From NCBI GenBank assembly GCA_964389375.1, contig CAYMDP010000042.1:1-24816 (forward strand): a stretch of DNA of 24,816 nucleotides. The letters run 5' to 3'. Shown here one piece after another: positions 9,101 through 14,708 of the stretch; positions within the stretch are counted from its first letter, which is position 1; each line of letters starts with the position of its first letter. This DNA comes from CAYMDP01 sp964389375. GTDB lineage: Bacteria > Bdellovibrionota > Bdellovibrionia > Bdellovibrionales > UBA1609. The notes under the pieces are model-generated. The model saw only the letters and a list, made by a program, of their open reading frames with translations, did not search any database and had not been told where the DNA came from. The position numbers and the translations under genes are program-made.

Positions 9101-9885
9101 GAAAGAAGAACGGCACTCTTGAAAAGCGTTACCTTTATGATGATGCCAATCGCCTAATCGCAGAGCTAGACTCAAGCGGGGATTTAATATCTCATTTTGT
9201 TTATGCTACTCGGTCTCATAGTCCTGATTATATGATTAAGGGGACGGATAAGTTTATGTTTGTCAGGGACCAGTTGGGAAGTGTTGTCCAAGTGGTCAAC
9301 GTTTCAACGGGAGTTGTGGCCTCAAGTATGACTTATGATGAGTTCGGAGTTCTGACGGGATCAACAGTTCCAGAGTTTCAGCCCTTTGGTTTTGCTGGAG
9401 GTCTTTACGACGCTCCGACGGGATTGATCAGGTTTGGTGCGCGTGACTACGATCCAGTGACTGCTCGATGGACGGCGAAGGATCCGATCCTGTTTAATGG
9501 TGGAGATACGAATTTGTATGGGTATGTAATTAACGACCCTGTAAACTTCATTGATCCGACAGGGTTAGTATTTGACCCCAGAGGGGGCGGGGGCGGAGGA
9601 TTTATTCCCCCCGGAGGAAGTGGGGTTGGAGCGATTAGAGGTTACACAAATCACGGCCTTGACCGGTCTATTGGTGGCGGCACAGGCGATGCGGCCGGAA
9701 GAAGTGTAAACCCTAGGTCAATTTTAGACACTGTAAGAAATCCCATTAGCACGCAACCAAATCCGGGCGGCGGAACCAGGTATAATGGCACTACATCAAC
9801 AGTGATTATAAACTCGCAAGGGCGTATCATTACGACCTGGCCCGAGGGCGGTGGAGGATTAAGATGTCCAATTCCAGGCAGATAG
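6103..9885 (+). CDS. Sec-exported RHS/YD-repeat polymorphic toxin
   Basis: The 1260-residue protein begins with a signal peptide (about 1-18, ending LNLYA). An N-terminal region (to about 240) leads into RHS/YD repeats with many YD-type turns (such as FTYDSAGF, YTYDSNGN, NYDDNSNR) filling about 260-1050. The RHS core-associated segment (DQLGSVVQVV through ARDYDPVTARW) follows. It ends in P1146-x4-DPTGL (to residue 1155), matching the PxxxxDPxGL motif at which RHS shells are known to cleave themselves. A Gly-rich linker (1160-1176) precedes a tip of about 80 residues with GYTNHGLDR (H1184), RSILDTVRNP and INSQGRIITTW. I infer a small RNase-type toxin of the Barnase/EndoU/colicin/RelE-like class, without proof. 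RHS cages typically enclose such toxins. The presence of a signal peptide rather than a T6SS adaptor suggests surface or periplasmic delivery. The next gene overlaps its end by 22 bp. Confidence 0.93.
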   Translation: MKAFILILTSFFSLNLYAWDLDDCAAAASSMGCGLGAASYGPMSMNIELIDGLTGMVVGACSIIFGSKVPNPPLPPLRRLPRRECGSIIRVDSQALGESVPLVGTDDFLSYTTNRSASRAADYTLNLPITDTPYDSDLSSITVEVDIAGQTHSYPYSTLSDGMVFSFTWDGKDASSNWVKGSATASVDVHKYYSIPGVPDIPRRHEFVLGHYKADPFGGLGGWTISSHHFYDPLRKMTYLGDGETLDGLAQKVDMGSGGELQVVATPTFDYYLIASKDNKEAYLFDANGFHIQTRSILTGALLESFAYDGSNMLTSITDAFGKTTTITRPSSTLIEIEAPYGQITAITLDGSGRAITITDPMSRDYEITYDTAGLIATFEKPSGAVNTFTYDSAGFLSTDNHSAGAALDFVHSLTFPTNSIKSTIDMTTAEGRDTRFEVTSSSTSMTRTETLPGGNTRIFFYYPGSSLRTTDERGRYTEWGLAADPRFGTQEPRRSSWYVSSGSQSASASISLSETFPGTDILNLTTSSENEVIAGKTWNRSFNGTTNIATHTSPEGRVRTKEYNAENQVIETQDYGFDPVEYAYDLDGRLHTLTQSARVTTINYNAEGWVSSVENAESETTSFTYNDNGQVLTQTLPDSRVLQYTYDSNGNVASLETATNNTHSFLSNLYDLMQSYIAPILNMTNYVTSYDYNDDKQLTLVTKPDSSTIAFIYGAANGRLNKVTTPEGDYNRSYDSKDQTTQLTSPQSVTNNFTYDGDLVATATTTTANFTAKASYARSAHWPTSSSVIDDSNVTSSVSYTYDDDRLLESAGTMSITRSSTSGFVTKNELGNVEEFYTYNSTYGELATYQIKYSGSEIYKEEYTRDLLGRITQKIVTLNGSTSTTYDYVHDSSGRLHETYVNSTLTRTYNYDDNSNRTSVVAGSTTSGTYDDQDRILTYGANTYTHTTNGYLSQVTDGTNTTNFEYDSLGGLVEAEVITGLGTDTYTYLNDALGRRIERKKNGTLEKRYLYDDANRLIAELDSSGDLISHFVYATRSHSPDYMIKGTDKFMFVRDQLGSVVQVVNVSTGVVASSMTYDEFGVLTGSTVPEFQPFGFAGGLYDAPTGLIRFGARDYDPVTARWTAKDPILFNGGDTNLYGYVINDPVNFIDPTGLVFDPRGGGGGGFIPPGGSGVGAIRGYTNHGLDRSIGGGTGDAAGRSVNPRSILDTVRNPISTQPNPGGGTRYNGTTSTVIINSQGRIITTWPEGGGGLRCPIPGR

Positions 9886-10124
9886 TTAAATATGATGCGC
9901 TAATAGATAAACTAAGTGCACACGGGGTCAATCAAAGTACGATTGAAACAATACGGAAATACAGAACTGCCTCAAACGCTTCGTTGGAAGCGGCATTTGA
10001 GGAGTTGATTACATTGATTCAATCGGAAGGCATAAGTGACGGCGAACTAAATGAATTTGGATTACAGTTGGACAATCTTTCCGGTGTTCTAAAGATGCAA
10101 AAAATAAAAAATAAAATAACGTAG
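9864..10124 (+). CDS. Candidate immunity protein for the RHS toxin tip
   Basis: The 86-residue protein starts inside the last codons of the RHS gene (22-bp overlap, different frame). It has a clear GGAGG site at 9853-9857 and a 6-base spacer. It has no signal peptide or membrane segment, so it is cytoplasmic. It looks largely helical, with an acidic middle (AAFEELITLIQSEGISDGELNE). Small, family-less, cytoplasmic genes placed immediately after a polymorphic toxin tip are characteristically the cognate immunity genes. The overlap would couple its translation to the toxin. I do not recognise a named family, so the immunity role rests on position, size and overlap. Confidence 0.75.
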   Translation: MSNSRQIVKYDALIDKLSAHGVNQSTIETIRKYRTASNASLEAAFEELITLIQSEGISDGELNEFGLQLDNLSGVLKMQKIKNKIT

Positions 10125-10139
10125 CCTCCGAACACCAAT

Positions 10140-10259
10140 ATGATTGGATTTAATTTGGACGATCTCAAACAAGATCAGATTCCTTACATTTACTTGGCAC
10201 CGCTTGCTTATCCGATATTTTACTTTTTTTTGCTGGCGGGGTTTCGGCGTCTAAAATGA
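10140..10259 (+). pseudogene. Truncated 3' remnant of a membrane-protein gene (paralogue of 10987-11451)
   Basis: A 39-codon frame carries only the C-terminal part of the membrane protein encoded at 10987-11451. Over 111 aligned nucleotides (10146-10256 against 11335-11445) there are 10 differences and no gaps; 7 of the 10 are synonymous. This pattern means the copy was a functional, already diverged paralogue before losing its 5' part, not a fresh duplication. It has an ATG at 10140, but no good ribosome site and no complete domain, so it is probably not functional. Its TGA overlaps an ATG in the next frame (ATGA). It is best read as scar tissue from turnover of cassettes behind the RHS gene. 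Confidence 0.8.
10146..10256 (+). repeat. 111-bp direct repeat, copy 1 (copy 2 at 11335-11445)
   Basis: Identity is 101/111 with copy 2, in the same orientation, about 1.2 kb apart. It covers the C-terminal codons of a membrane-protein gene. The pair flanks the AgmX/PglI-tail lipoprotein gene and could recombine to delete it. Confidence 0.9.
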
Positions 10260-10294
10260 CGGTGGTTTCAACTTTGGGGGCGACGGGGAGTCGT

Positions 10295-10930
10295 GTGAAA
10301 GTGAAAAATAGTCTATTGTTCATAATGCTCTCGATGGCACTTCTATCCGCCTGCACAACAGGAGCAATAAGTAGAAATGATGCTCCTATTGGCGGCATTG
10401 GATCATCTCATATCGAAGAGATCCCTATTTGCCCGGATTCGCCCCTAGGTGGCATACATCCTTCCAATCACAGAAATTCGAATTTTTCTGGCGCAAAACC
10501 GGCGTATACAGCGTTTAAACCGTGGGGAGTTAAGGGAATATCCGTAGACACCACAGGGAATTCCGCGACCGGAGATGAGCGTGTTGTCTCGATTTTTAAA
10601 AGACTTATTCAGAGCAATCGTCCGCTGATTCATAATTGTCTCAATAAGCACTTAAAAGAGGTCCCAATCGATGCTAAAAATGCTCTTTCGATTAAGCTAA
10701 GCATAAATTCCGATCAAAGTAGATTTAAAGTCGAATCTATAGAAACAGTGATAAAGAACAGTGGCCTGAAGAACTGTCTCAAATCAAAAATTGAGAGTTG
10801 GTATACGGGCGTTTTGGGTGGCAACGCGGTCTACTCTGTTGAGTACCCATTTCCATTTTGTCGTGCACCTAGTGTCAATTCAACAAATTTGAATGGTTCT
10901 AGTAAATCAAGTTCGACAAATGGGGATTGA
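10295..10930 (+). CDS. Lipoprotein with AgmX/PglI-type C-terminal domain
   Basis: The frame is open from an ATG at 10256, but that start lacks a ribosome site and would put about 15 residues ahead of the signal. The GTG at 10295 (GGGGAG 4 bases upstream; a GTG at 10301 is also possible) gives 211 residues. The lipobox is LLSAC (C20). A disordered stretch (about 21-95) is followed by a domain at about 97-188. That domain has the layout of AgmX/PglI C-terminal tails: helix with NCL (C115), strand-rich KLSINSD, KVESIE, then a second cysteine (C161 in KNCLKS) and a closing YSVEYPFPF. These tails are common on envelope proteins of delta-proteobacteria and Bdellovibrio and resemble TonB C-terminal folds. 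It sits between the truncated and intact copies of a membrane-protein gene, which is unusual for a housekeeping gene. Confidence 0.75.
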   Translation: MKVKNSLLFIMLSMALLSACTTGAISRNDAPIGGIGSSHIEEIPICPDSPLGGIHPSNHRNSNFSGAKPAYTAFKPWGVKGISVDTTGNSATGDERVVSIFKRLIQSNRPLIHNCLNKHLKEVPIDAKNALSIKLSINSDQSRFKVESIETVIKNSGLKNCLKSKIESWYTGVLGGNAVYSVEYPFPFCRAPSVNSTNLNGSSKSSSTNGD

Positions 10931-10986
10931 TAATGACAAAGGATAGAGAGAAAAAAGCTGCACCTACTTTAGAGCCGGGATGAAGT

Positions 10987-11451
10987 GTGAATATATACCT
11001 TTGGGATATTTCGAAACTCGCCAGTGACCTCAAAACAAGGAAAGTTGATTCGAATACCTCATTCAACTACATAGTTGCCTGGGCTATTATGTTTTTTTTA
11101 GCAGGTGTATTACCGTCGGCCCGGCTCGACGATACAATCGTACGGATACATGCATCGATTGGACTGGGGTTTACAATCATATTTTCTATAATCGCTCTTA
11201 GAATCAATAGGTCGGTAGACGACAAAGACTTTATCCTGCGCCTGGTGACTCTTTCGCTTCCAGCCTCGGTAAAGTCCTTGGCAGTCCTGTTGCTCGGCCA
11301 CTTGGTGTATCTTACAGTTCGGATATTCTACTTTGGTTTCAATTTGGATGATCTCCAACAAGATCAGATTCCTTACATTTACTTGGCGCCGCTTGCTTAT
11401 CCGATATTTTATTTCTTTTTGCTTGGGGGGTTTCGGCGTCTAAGAATTTGA
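10987..11451 (+). CDS. Small multi-pass inner-membrane protein, possible immunity-type gene
   Basis: The start is a GTG with a weak GGGATG upstream; 154 residues. Four hydrophobic segments are visible (about 29-44, 57-73, 93-111 and 128-147), with short charged loops and an Arg-rich C-terminus (FRRLRI), so it is an integral membrane protein. I recognise no family. Its 3' end is homologous to the remnant at 10140-10259, showing that this gene family existed at least twice at this locus. Repetition behind an RHS gene fits a bank of immunity genes, and membrane immunity proteins guard against pore formers or periplasmic toxins. That role is inferred from context. A 16-codon mini-frame (10933-10983) ends 3 bp before its start. 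Confidence 0.75.
   Translation: MNIYLWDISKLASDLKTRKVDSNTSFNYIVAWAIMFFLAGVLPSARLDDTIVRIHASIGLGFTIIFSIIALRINRSVDDKDFILRLVTLSLPASVKSLAVLLLGHLVYLTVRIFYFGFNLDDLQQDQIPYIYLAPLAYPIFYFFLLGGFRRLRI
11335..11445 (+). repeat. 111-bp direct repeat, copy 2 (copy 1 at 10146-10256)
   Basis: This is the intact-gene copy of the repeat, encoding the last roughly 37 residues of the four-pass membrane protein. There are 10 mismatches to copy 1, mostly in third codon positions. Confidence 0.9.
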
Positions 11452-11592
11452 GTCTCTGCGCCTGGTTGCACTCCGCTGTGCGGATGGGAGGAAGCATTAA
11501 ATCTATATGCGACAATTTTCTGTACGAACTTTAGTACCGAAATCGTACAACTAAAAATAAATGTTAGACTAGAAAAATGAGGGAGGCGATTC

Positions 11593-11862
11593 ATGAAATG
11601 GCTCAGGCGTAATTTTTATCTTTTAGTTTATGTTCTTCCCATTTCATTAACCATACCACTTTTATTCTTTCAGTATTTTACGGGGAACTTTTTTGAGGAC
11701 GTTTCTCCTTGGTGGTTTTGCCTAATATTTACGCCTCTGCTATTCCGATTAATTTTGACCTTTAGTAGATGTCAGACGTGTGGGAAACTCTTAAACATTA
11801 AATCTGGAGAAGTTGAGGATATTACAAATACGATTTGTGTTCACTGTGGCCAAGAACAGTGA
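11593..11862 (+). CDS. Small membrane protein with C-terminal zinc ribbon
   Basis: The ATG is preceded by GGGAGG with a 6-base spacer. The 89-residue product has two membrane segments (about 9-29 and 40-57). A short cytoplasmic-type tail follows with two CxxC knuckles, CQTC (about 60-63) and CVHC (about 83-86), spaced as in a zinc ribbon. I do not recognise a named family. It is the last gene of the accessory block before the right-hand 31-bp repeat. It may be another orphan immunity or accessory gene, but zinc-ribbon membrane proteins are also found in ordinary contexts. Confidence 0.75.
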   Translation: MKWLRRNFYLLVYVLPISLTIPLLFFQYFTGNFFEDVSPWWFCLIFTPLLFRLILTFSRCQTCGKLLNIKSGEVEDITNTICVHCGQEQ

Positions 11863-12053
11863 GCATTTTCCCATTTACGCTAAGGGATCAGTACGAACTT
11901 ACTTTTTCGATGCATGTGGTCCCATAAGTCAGTTTGGCTTATTTATGTCGGGTCTTATTTCATGGTGGAAAAAGAAATGGGCTCTGCCTTCGTGGGAGGC
12001 ATTCGATGAAAATGAAAAGACATCGCACGGGCACCTAGGCGGGCATTTTCGCA

Positions 12054-12084
12054 ATAGCTCAACTCCGGCGTCGGAGCTTGGACG
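12054..12084 (+). repeat. 31-bp hairpin repeat, right copy (pairs with 5266-5296)
   Basis: Identity is 26/31 with the left copy, in the same orientation. Its core dyad is CTCCG (12063-12067), loop GCGT, CGGAG (12072-12076). It ends 8 bp from the stop codon of the convergent minus-strand gene, at the point where the accessory block gives way to the envelope cluster. It has no U-tract, so it is not an ordinary terminator. Confidence 0.55.
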
Positions 12085-12091
12085 GGTCGAT

Positions 12092-12754
12092 CTATTCTAA
12101 GCTCGCTTTACAAGCTAAGGGTTTTAAAAATGAAAATCTCGAGGCTTCGATGCGATCCTGTTTAGGTAACTTTTCAAAGCTTAAGCCTTTAGACCCGTCT
12201 TGCAGAATCCTGTAGCTGAGCTCCTGGATTTCTGCGGAACTATTTTGTAAGGCGACTTTTAAGATAGGCAAAGATGTTTTTCGAATCCGCTCTAGACTGG
12301 CATAAAGGACTCTTTCACCCTTAGGAACCGGAAGAATCCCAATAGAGCGATCATCCAATTGGGTATGGGTGTCGTCCTGACTGGGCAAGGCAGTGTCTTT
12401 GGGCTTTCCTGCTTCGTATAGACGGACTTCAATTTCTGATCGAACATGATTAATTCGCACTTGGTCGATCCGAACAGGCCCCTGGCTTGCGACTCCTTCT
12501 AGAAAGGCAAAATCGCCCAATTCGGTTTTGCCGTAGCGGAGAATCCGCCCGTCCTTTAGGCTGATGACCGTATTTTTTCCGTCGGGATAAACCTCGTAAA
12601 CATCCCATCCCGCTTTTTCTAAAAGAATAAAAGCCCAGCCCTCATAGTGAGGTTTTGTGCGTGGGGTGGCTAGGGCAGGTTGAATCCAAAGGGTCGCCGC
12701 CAGGAGCACAAACGCGATAGGCTGAATTACGAAAGACTTTGTCATTTTATCCAT
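12092..12754 (-). CDS. Exported protein of unknown function
   Basis: The 220-residue product has a Sec signal peptide (about 1-29, ending PALA) and a mature domain with no membrane segment. Residues 36-75 look strand-rich (YEGWAFILLEKAGWDVYEVYPDG), and the second half is charged with helix-forming stretches. Two ATGs (12754 and 12745) are possible starts and neither has a strong ribosome site; I kept the longer. It is the last gene of a same-strand envelope cluster that includes a peptidoglycan synthase and a serine hydrolase, so a periplasmic envelope role is plausible. I recognise no family. Confidence 0.7.
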   Translation of the reverse strand: MDKMTKSFVIQPIAFVLLAATLWIQPALATPRTKPHYEGWAFILLEKAGWDVYEVYPDGKNTVISLKDGRILRYGKTELGDFAFLEGVASQGPVRIDQVRINHVRSEIEVRLYEAGKPKDTALPSQDDTHTQLDDRSIGILPVPKGERVLYASLERIRKTSLPILKVALQNSSAEIQELSYRILQDGSKGLSFEKLPKQDRIEASRFSFLKPLACKASLE

Positions 12755-12805
12755 TCACAAAGATAGGGTGCAATTTGGGGGCCTATTGGGGCACAAACTC
12801 TTAAT

Positions 12806-13174
12806 TTAGAAGTCGCAAGCTTTTGTACAGGCAAGACGCTGGCGTTGCTTTGGACTAATCCGTTTTAGATCTTCGCAGTTATTCTTAGTTCCCCGTCCTG
12901 TAGATTGGCAGCTGAGTGTGCCCGAAGGGACCAAATTTGGATCGGCCTTCAAGCAATCCGTATAACAATCTAAAAACATCTGATCTTTCACAGAAAGCTC
13001 GGCCCACTTTAAAAGCTCTTCAGCCTGGGGATTTCCTTCGATCAGCAGACCAATAAGGTCATCACTAGATTGAGCCGCGGGTGATAAGGACAGGGTCGCA
13101 AACAACACAACACTCGCAAAAGTGCTTAGGCTCGAAATGAGTTTTAAAACTATTGAGGCAAACATTGGTTTCAA
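12806..13174 (-). CDS. Small exported cysteine-rich protein
   Basis: I chose the TTG start because GGAG lies 6 bases upstream; the longest frame starts at another TTG (13186) that is itself part of that site, and the first ATG (13165) is too far from it. The 122-residue product has a Sec signal peptide (about 1-36, ending SPAAQS). The acidic helical domain that follows contains six cysteines (in LDCYTDCLK, LSCQS, NNCED and LACTKACDF), arranged as paired C-x3-C motifs plus singles, consistent with three disulfides. The paired C-x3-C spacing resembles twin helical-hairpin disulfide proteins, but I do not recognise the family. Confidence 0.65.
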   Translation of the reverse strand: MKPMFASIVLKLISSLSTFASVVLFATLSLSPAAQSSDDLIGLLIEGNPQAEELLKWAELSVKDQMFLDCYTDCLKADPNLVPSGTLSCQSTGRGTKNNCEDLKRISPKQRQRLACTKACDF

Positions 13175-13322
13175 ACAAGACTCCAAAAAATCGCGAAGGG
13201 CTACAGGGGGCGAAGATTAGTTTTATTCTTAGAAAAGGTCCAATTTGGCCAAGCGGCCATAAAAAATCTACCGGACTGACCAAAGCCTACCCATGCTAGC
13301 CTTGGGCTTACAAAAGCATCGA

Positions 13323-14615
13323 TCAGAAGTAGGACTCCGCCAGTTTTAGTACTTTGGAAGTAAAGTCGAAGAAGACCCACTGGTTCACATTTTGACTCTC
13401 ATTATGCCAGGCCAGAGAAATACAGCCCCACTCAGAGTTCTTGCTTCGGACCAGGTAGGTCATGGTTAACACCCCCGGTTCAGAGCCTCCTTTGAAGCCA
13501 CCGTAGGACCAAGGGGAGTCTGGTTCAAGATTTAGGAAAGGTACATTCTTGCTTAAGATATCCAAAACTTCGGGGCTATTTTTTTCCAGCAGAGACTTCA
13601 TGGCAGTGCATAGATCATTGGTGGAGCCAAACCACTCGATCTCTCGGATAAAAGATGGATTTTCCATAGAAACCCCATTCTTACCAACTCGGCTAAGAGG
13701 AATTGCCGCGATTTCATTTTCTAACAAATTTCGCCGTTTTGCCTCGCCGCCCCTTATGAAAGAATCAATAATATCCAGGGGTGATGCCCATTTTATTTTG
13801 AACATTTCCGCAGTTGTTAAAAATGGTCTATTCATGTCTTCGAAATTGTTGCCCATGACCTGAAGTTGAGACTCAACGACACCCCTGCCAACAATGTTGA
13901 TAAGGTGATCTGTGGCGGTATTGTCACTAATTTTGATCATGTATTCAGCGAAAGTTTTCAAAGGGACCTGTTGGCCTTCTGGTAGGTTTTGCATGGTCCC
14001 TGAAGGAAGCGATTTCCACTCATTCCGAATAGGATGGGATTGATCCCACCTCAATACGCCATTCGTGACGAGGTCAGTTAAGGCACCAAGTACATAGAGC
14101 TTACATCCAGAACCCAATGGTTGAAGGACTTGGCCATCTTTATTAATTTTAGATTTTCTTGAGAAATTTTCAATGGAGATAGAAGATTGGCCTTTCCATG
14201 ACTTTGCATAGTTTTCTGCGGCACTCCAAGAGTCAATGACAACATCTGGAAAAACTAGGCCTTTAATCTGAAGACTATCGATCTGTTTATTTGCATCTAT
14301 GGAAAACGCGATGGCAACATATCTTGATGAAGCTGAAACAAATTTGTAAGTGGCTTTTGTCCCTCTGACTTCAATTTTACTTGTGGAGTTGCAAGTGCCT
14401 ACGGCGCTTAAAACATCTGATATTAAATCGAGAAAATAATCCTCAGGGATCTGTTTTATGAAGTCCGGTGAAAAATTTAGGTTATAGTCAAAGGGCCTAT
14501 GGTTGAGCACGATTTTACAAAAGAAATCGACTTTCTCTTCGATGTCCTTGGATTTCGCAAGGGCAAAGTGACTTGAAACCAGAAGACTGAAAAATAGAGT
14601 CCAAAGAGCCCGCAT
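13323..14615 (-). CDS. Exported class A beta-lactamase-like serine hydrolase
   Basis: The start is the ATG preceded by GAGGGGAT; a longer frame begins five codons earlier. The product is 430 residues. A Sec signal peptide (about 1-20, SSHFALA) is followed by an N-terminal domain (about 25-125) that looks like a small alpha/beta add-on, and then a beta-lactamase/transpeptidase fold. That fold shows SxxK as SGCK (S169, K172, in PLGSGCKLYVLGAL), SDN (230-232) and KGG (375-377) in place of KTG. This is the PF13354-type serine hydrolase pattern. The omega-loop Glu of true class A beta-lactamases is not evident (EWFGSTND occupies that region), so it is more likely a peptidase or esterase than an antibiotic-destroying enzyme. 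It lies 93 bp downstream of the PBP1B gene on the same strand. Confidence 0.85.
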   Translation of the reverse strand: MRALWTLFFSLLVSSHFALAKSKDIEEKVDFFCKIVLNHRPFDYNLNFSPDFIKQIPEDYFLDLISDVLSAVGTCNSTSKIEVRGTKATYKFVSASSRYVAIAFSIDANKQIDSLQIKGLVFPDVVIDSWSAAENYAKSWKGQSSISIENFSRKSKINKDGQVLQPLGSGCKLYVLGALTDLVTNGVLRWDQSHPIRNEWKSLPSGTMQNLPEGQQVPLKTFAEYMIKISDNTATDHLINIVGRGVVESQLQVMGNNFEDMNRPFLTTAEMFKIKWASPLDIIDSFIRGGEAKRRNLLENEIAAIPLSRVGKNGVSMENPSFIREIEWFGSTNDLCTAMKSLLEKNSPEVLDILSKNVPFLNLEPDSPWSYGGFKGGSEPGVLTMTYLVRSKNSEWGCISLAWHNESQNVNQWVFFDFTSKVLKLAESYF

Positions 14616-14708
14616 GATATCCCCTCTCATATGGACCTTGGTATATCCGAAATCCCCAGATAAATGTCAATGCCTTCGATGTTTTACAGCAGGATACCTT
14701 GCTACCAT

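Noticed and set aside
11813..12100. 95-codon plus-strand frame overlapping the zinc-ribbon gene
   Set aside because: It overlaps a better-supported gene in another frame, has no ribosome site, and runs through the 31-bp repeat.
13225..13322. Short hairpins (such as TGGCC-AAGC-GGCCA) downstream of the serine hydrolase gene, considered as terminators
   Set aside because: On the minus strand no T tract follows the stem; pairing is short and ambiguous.
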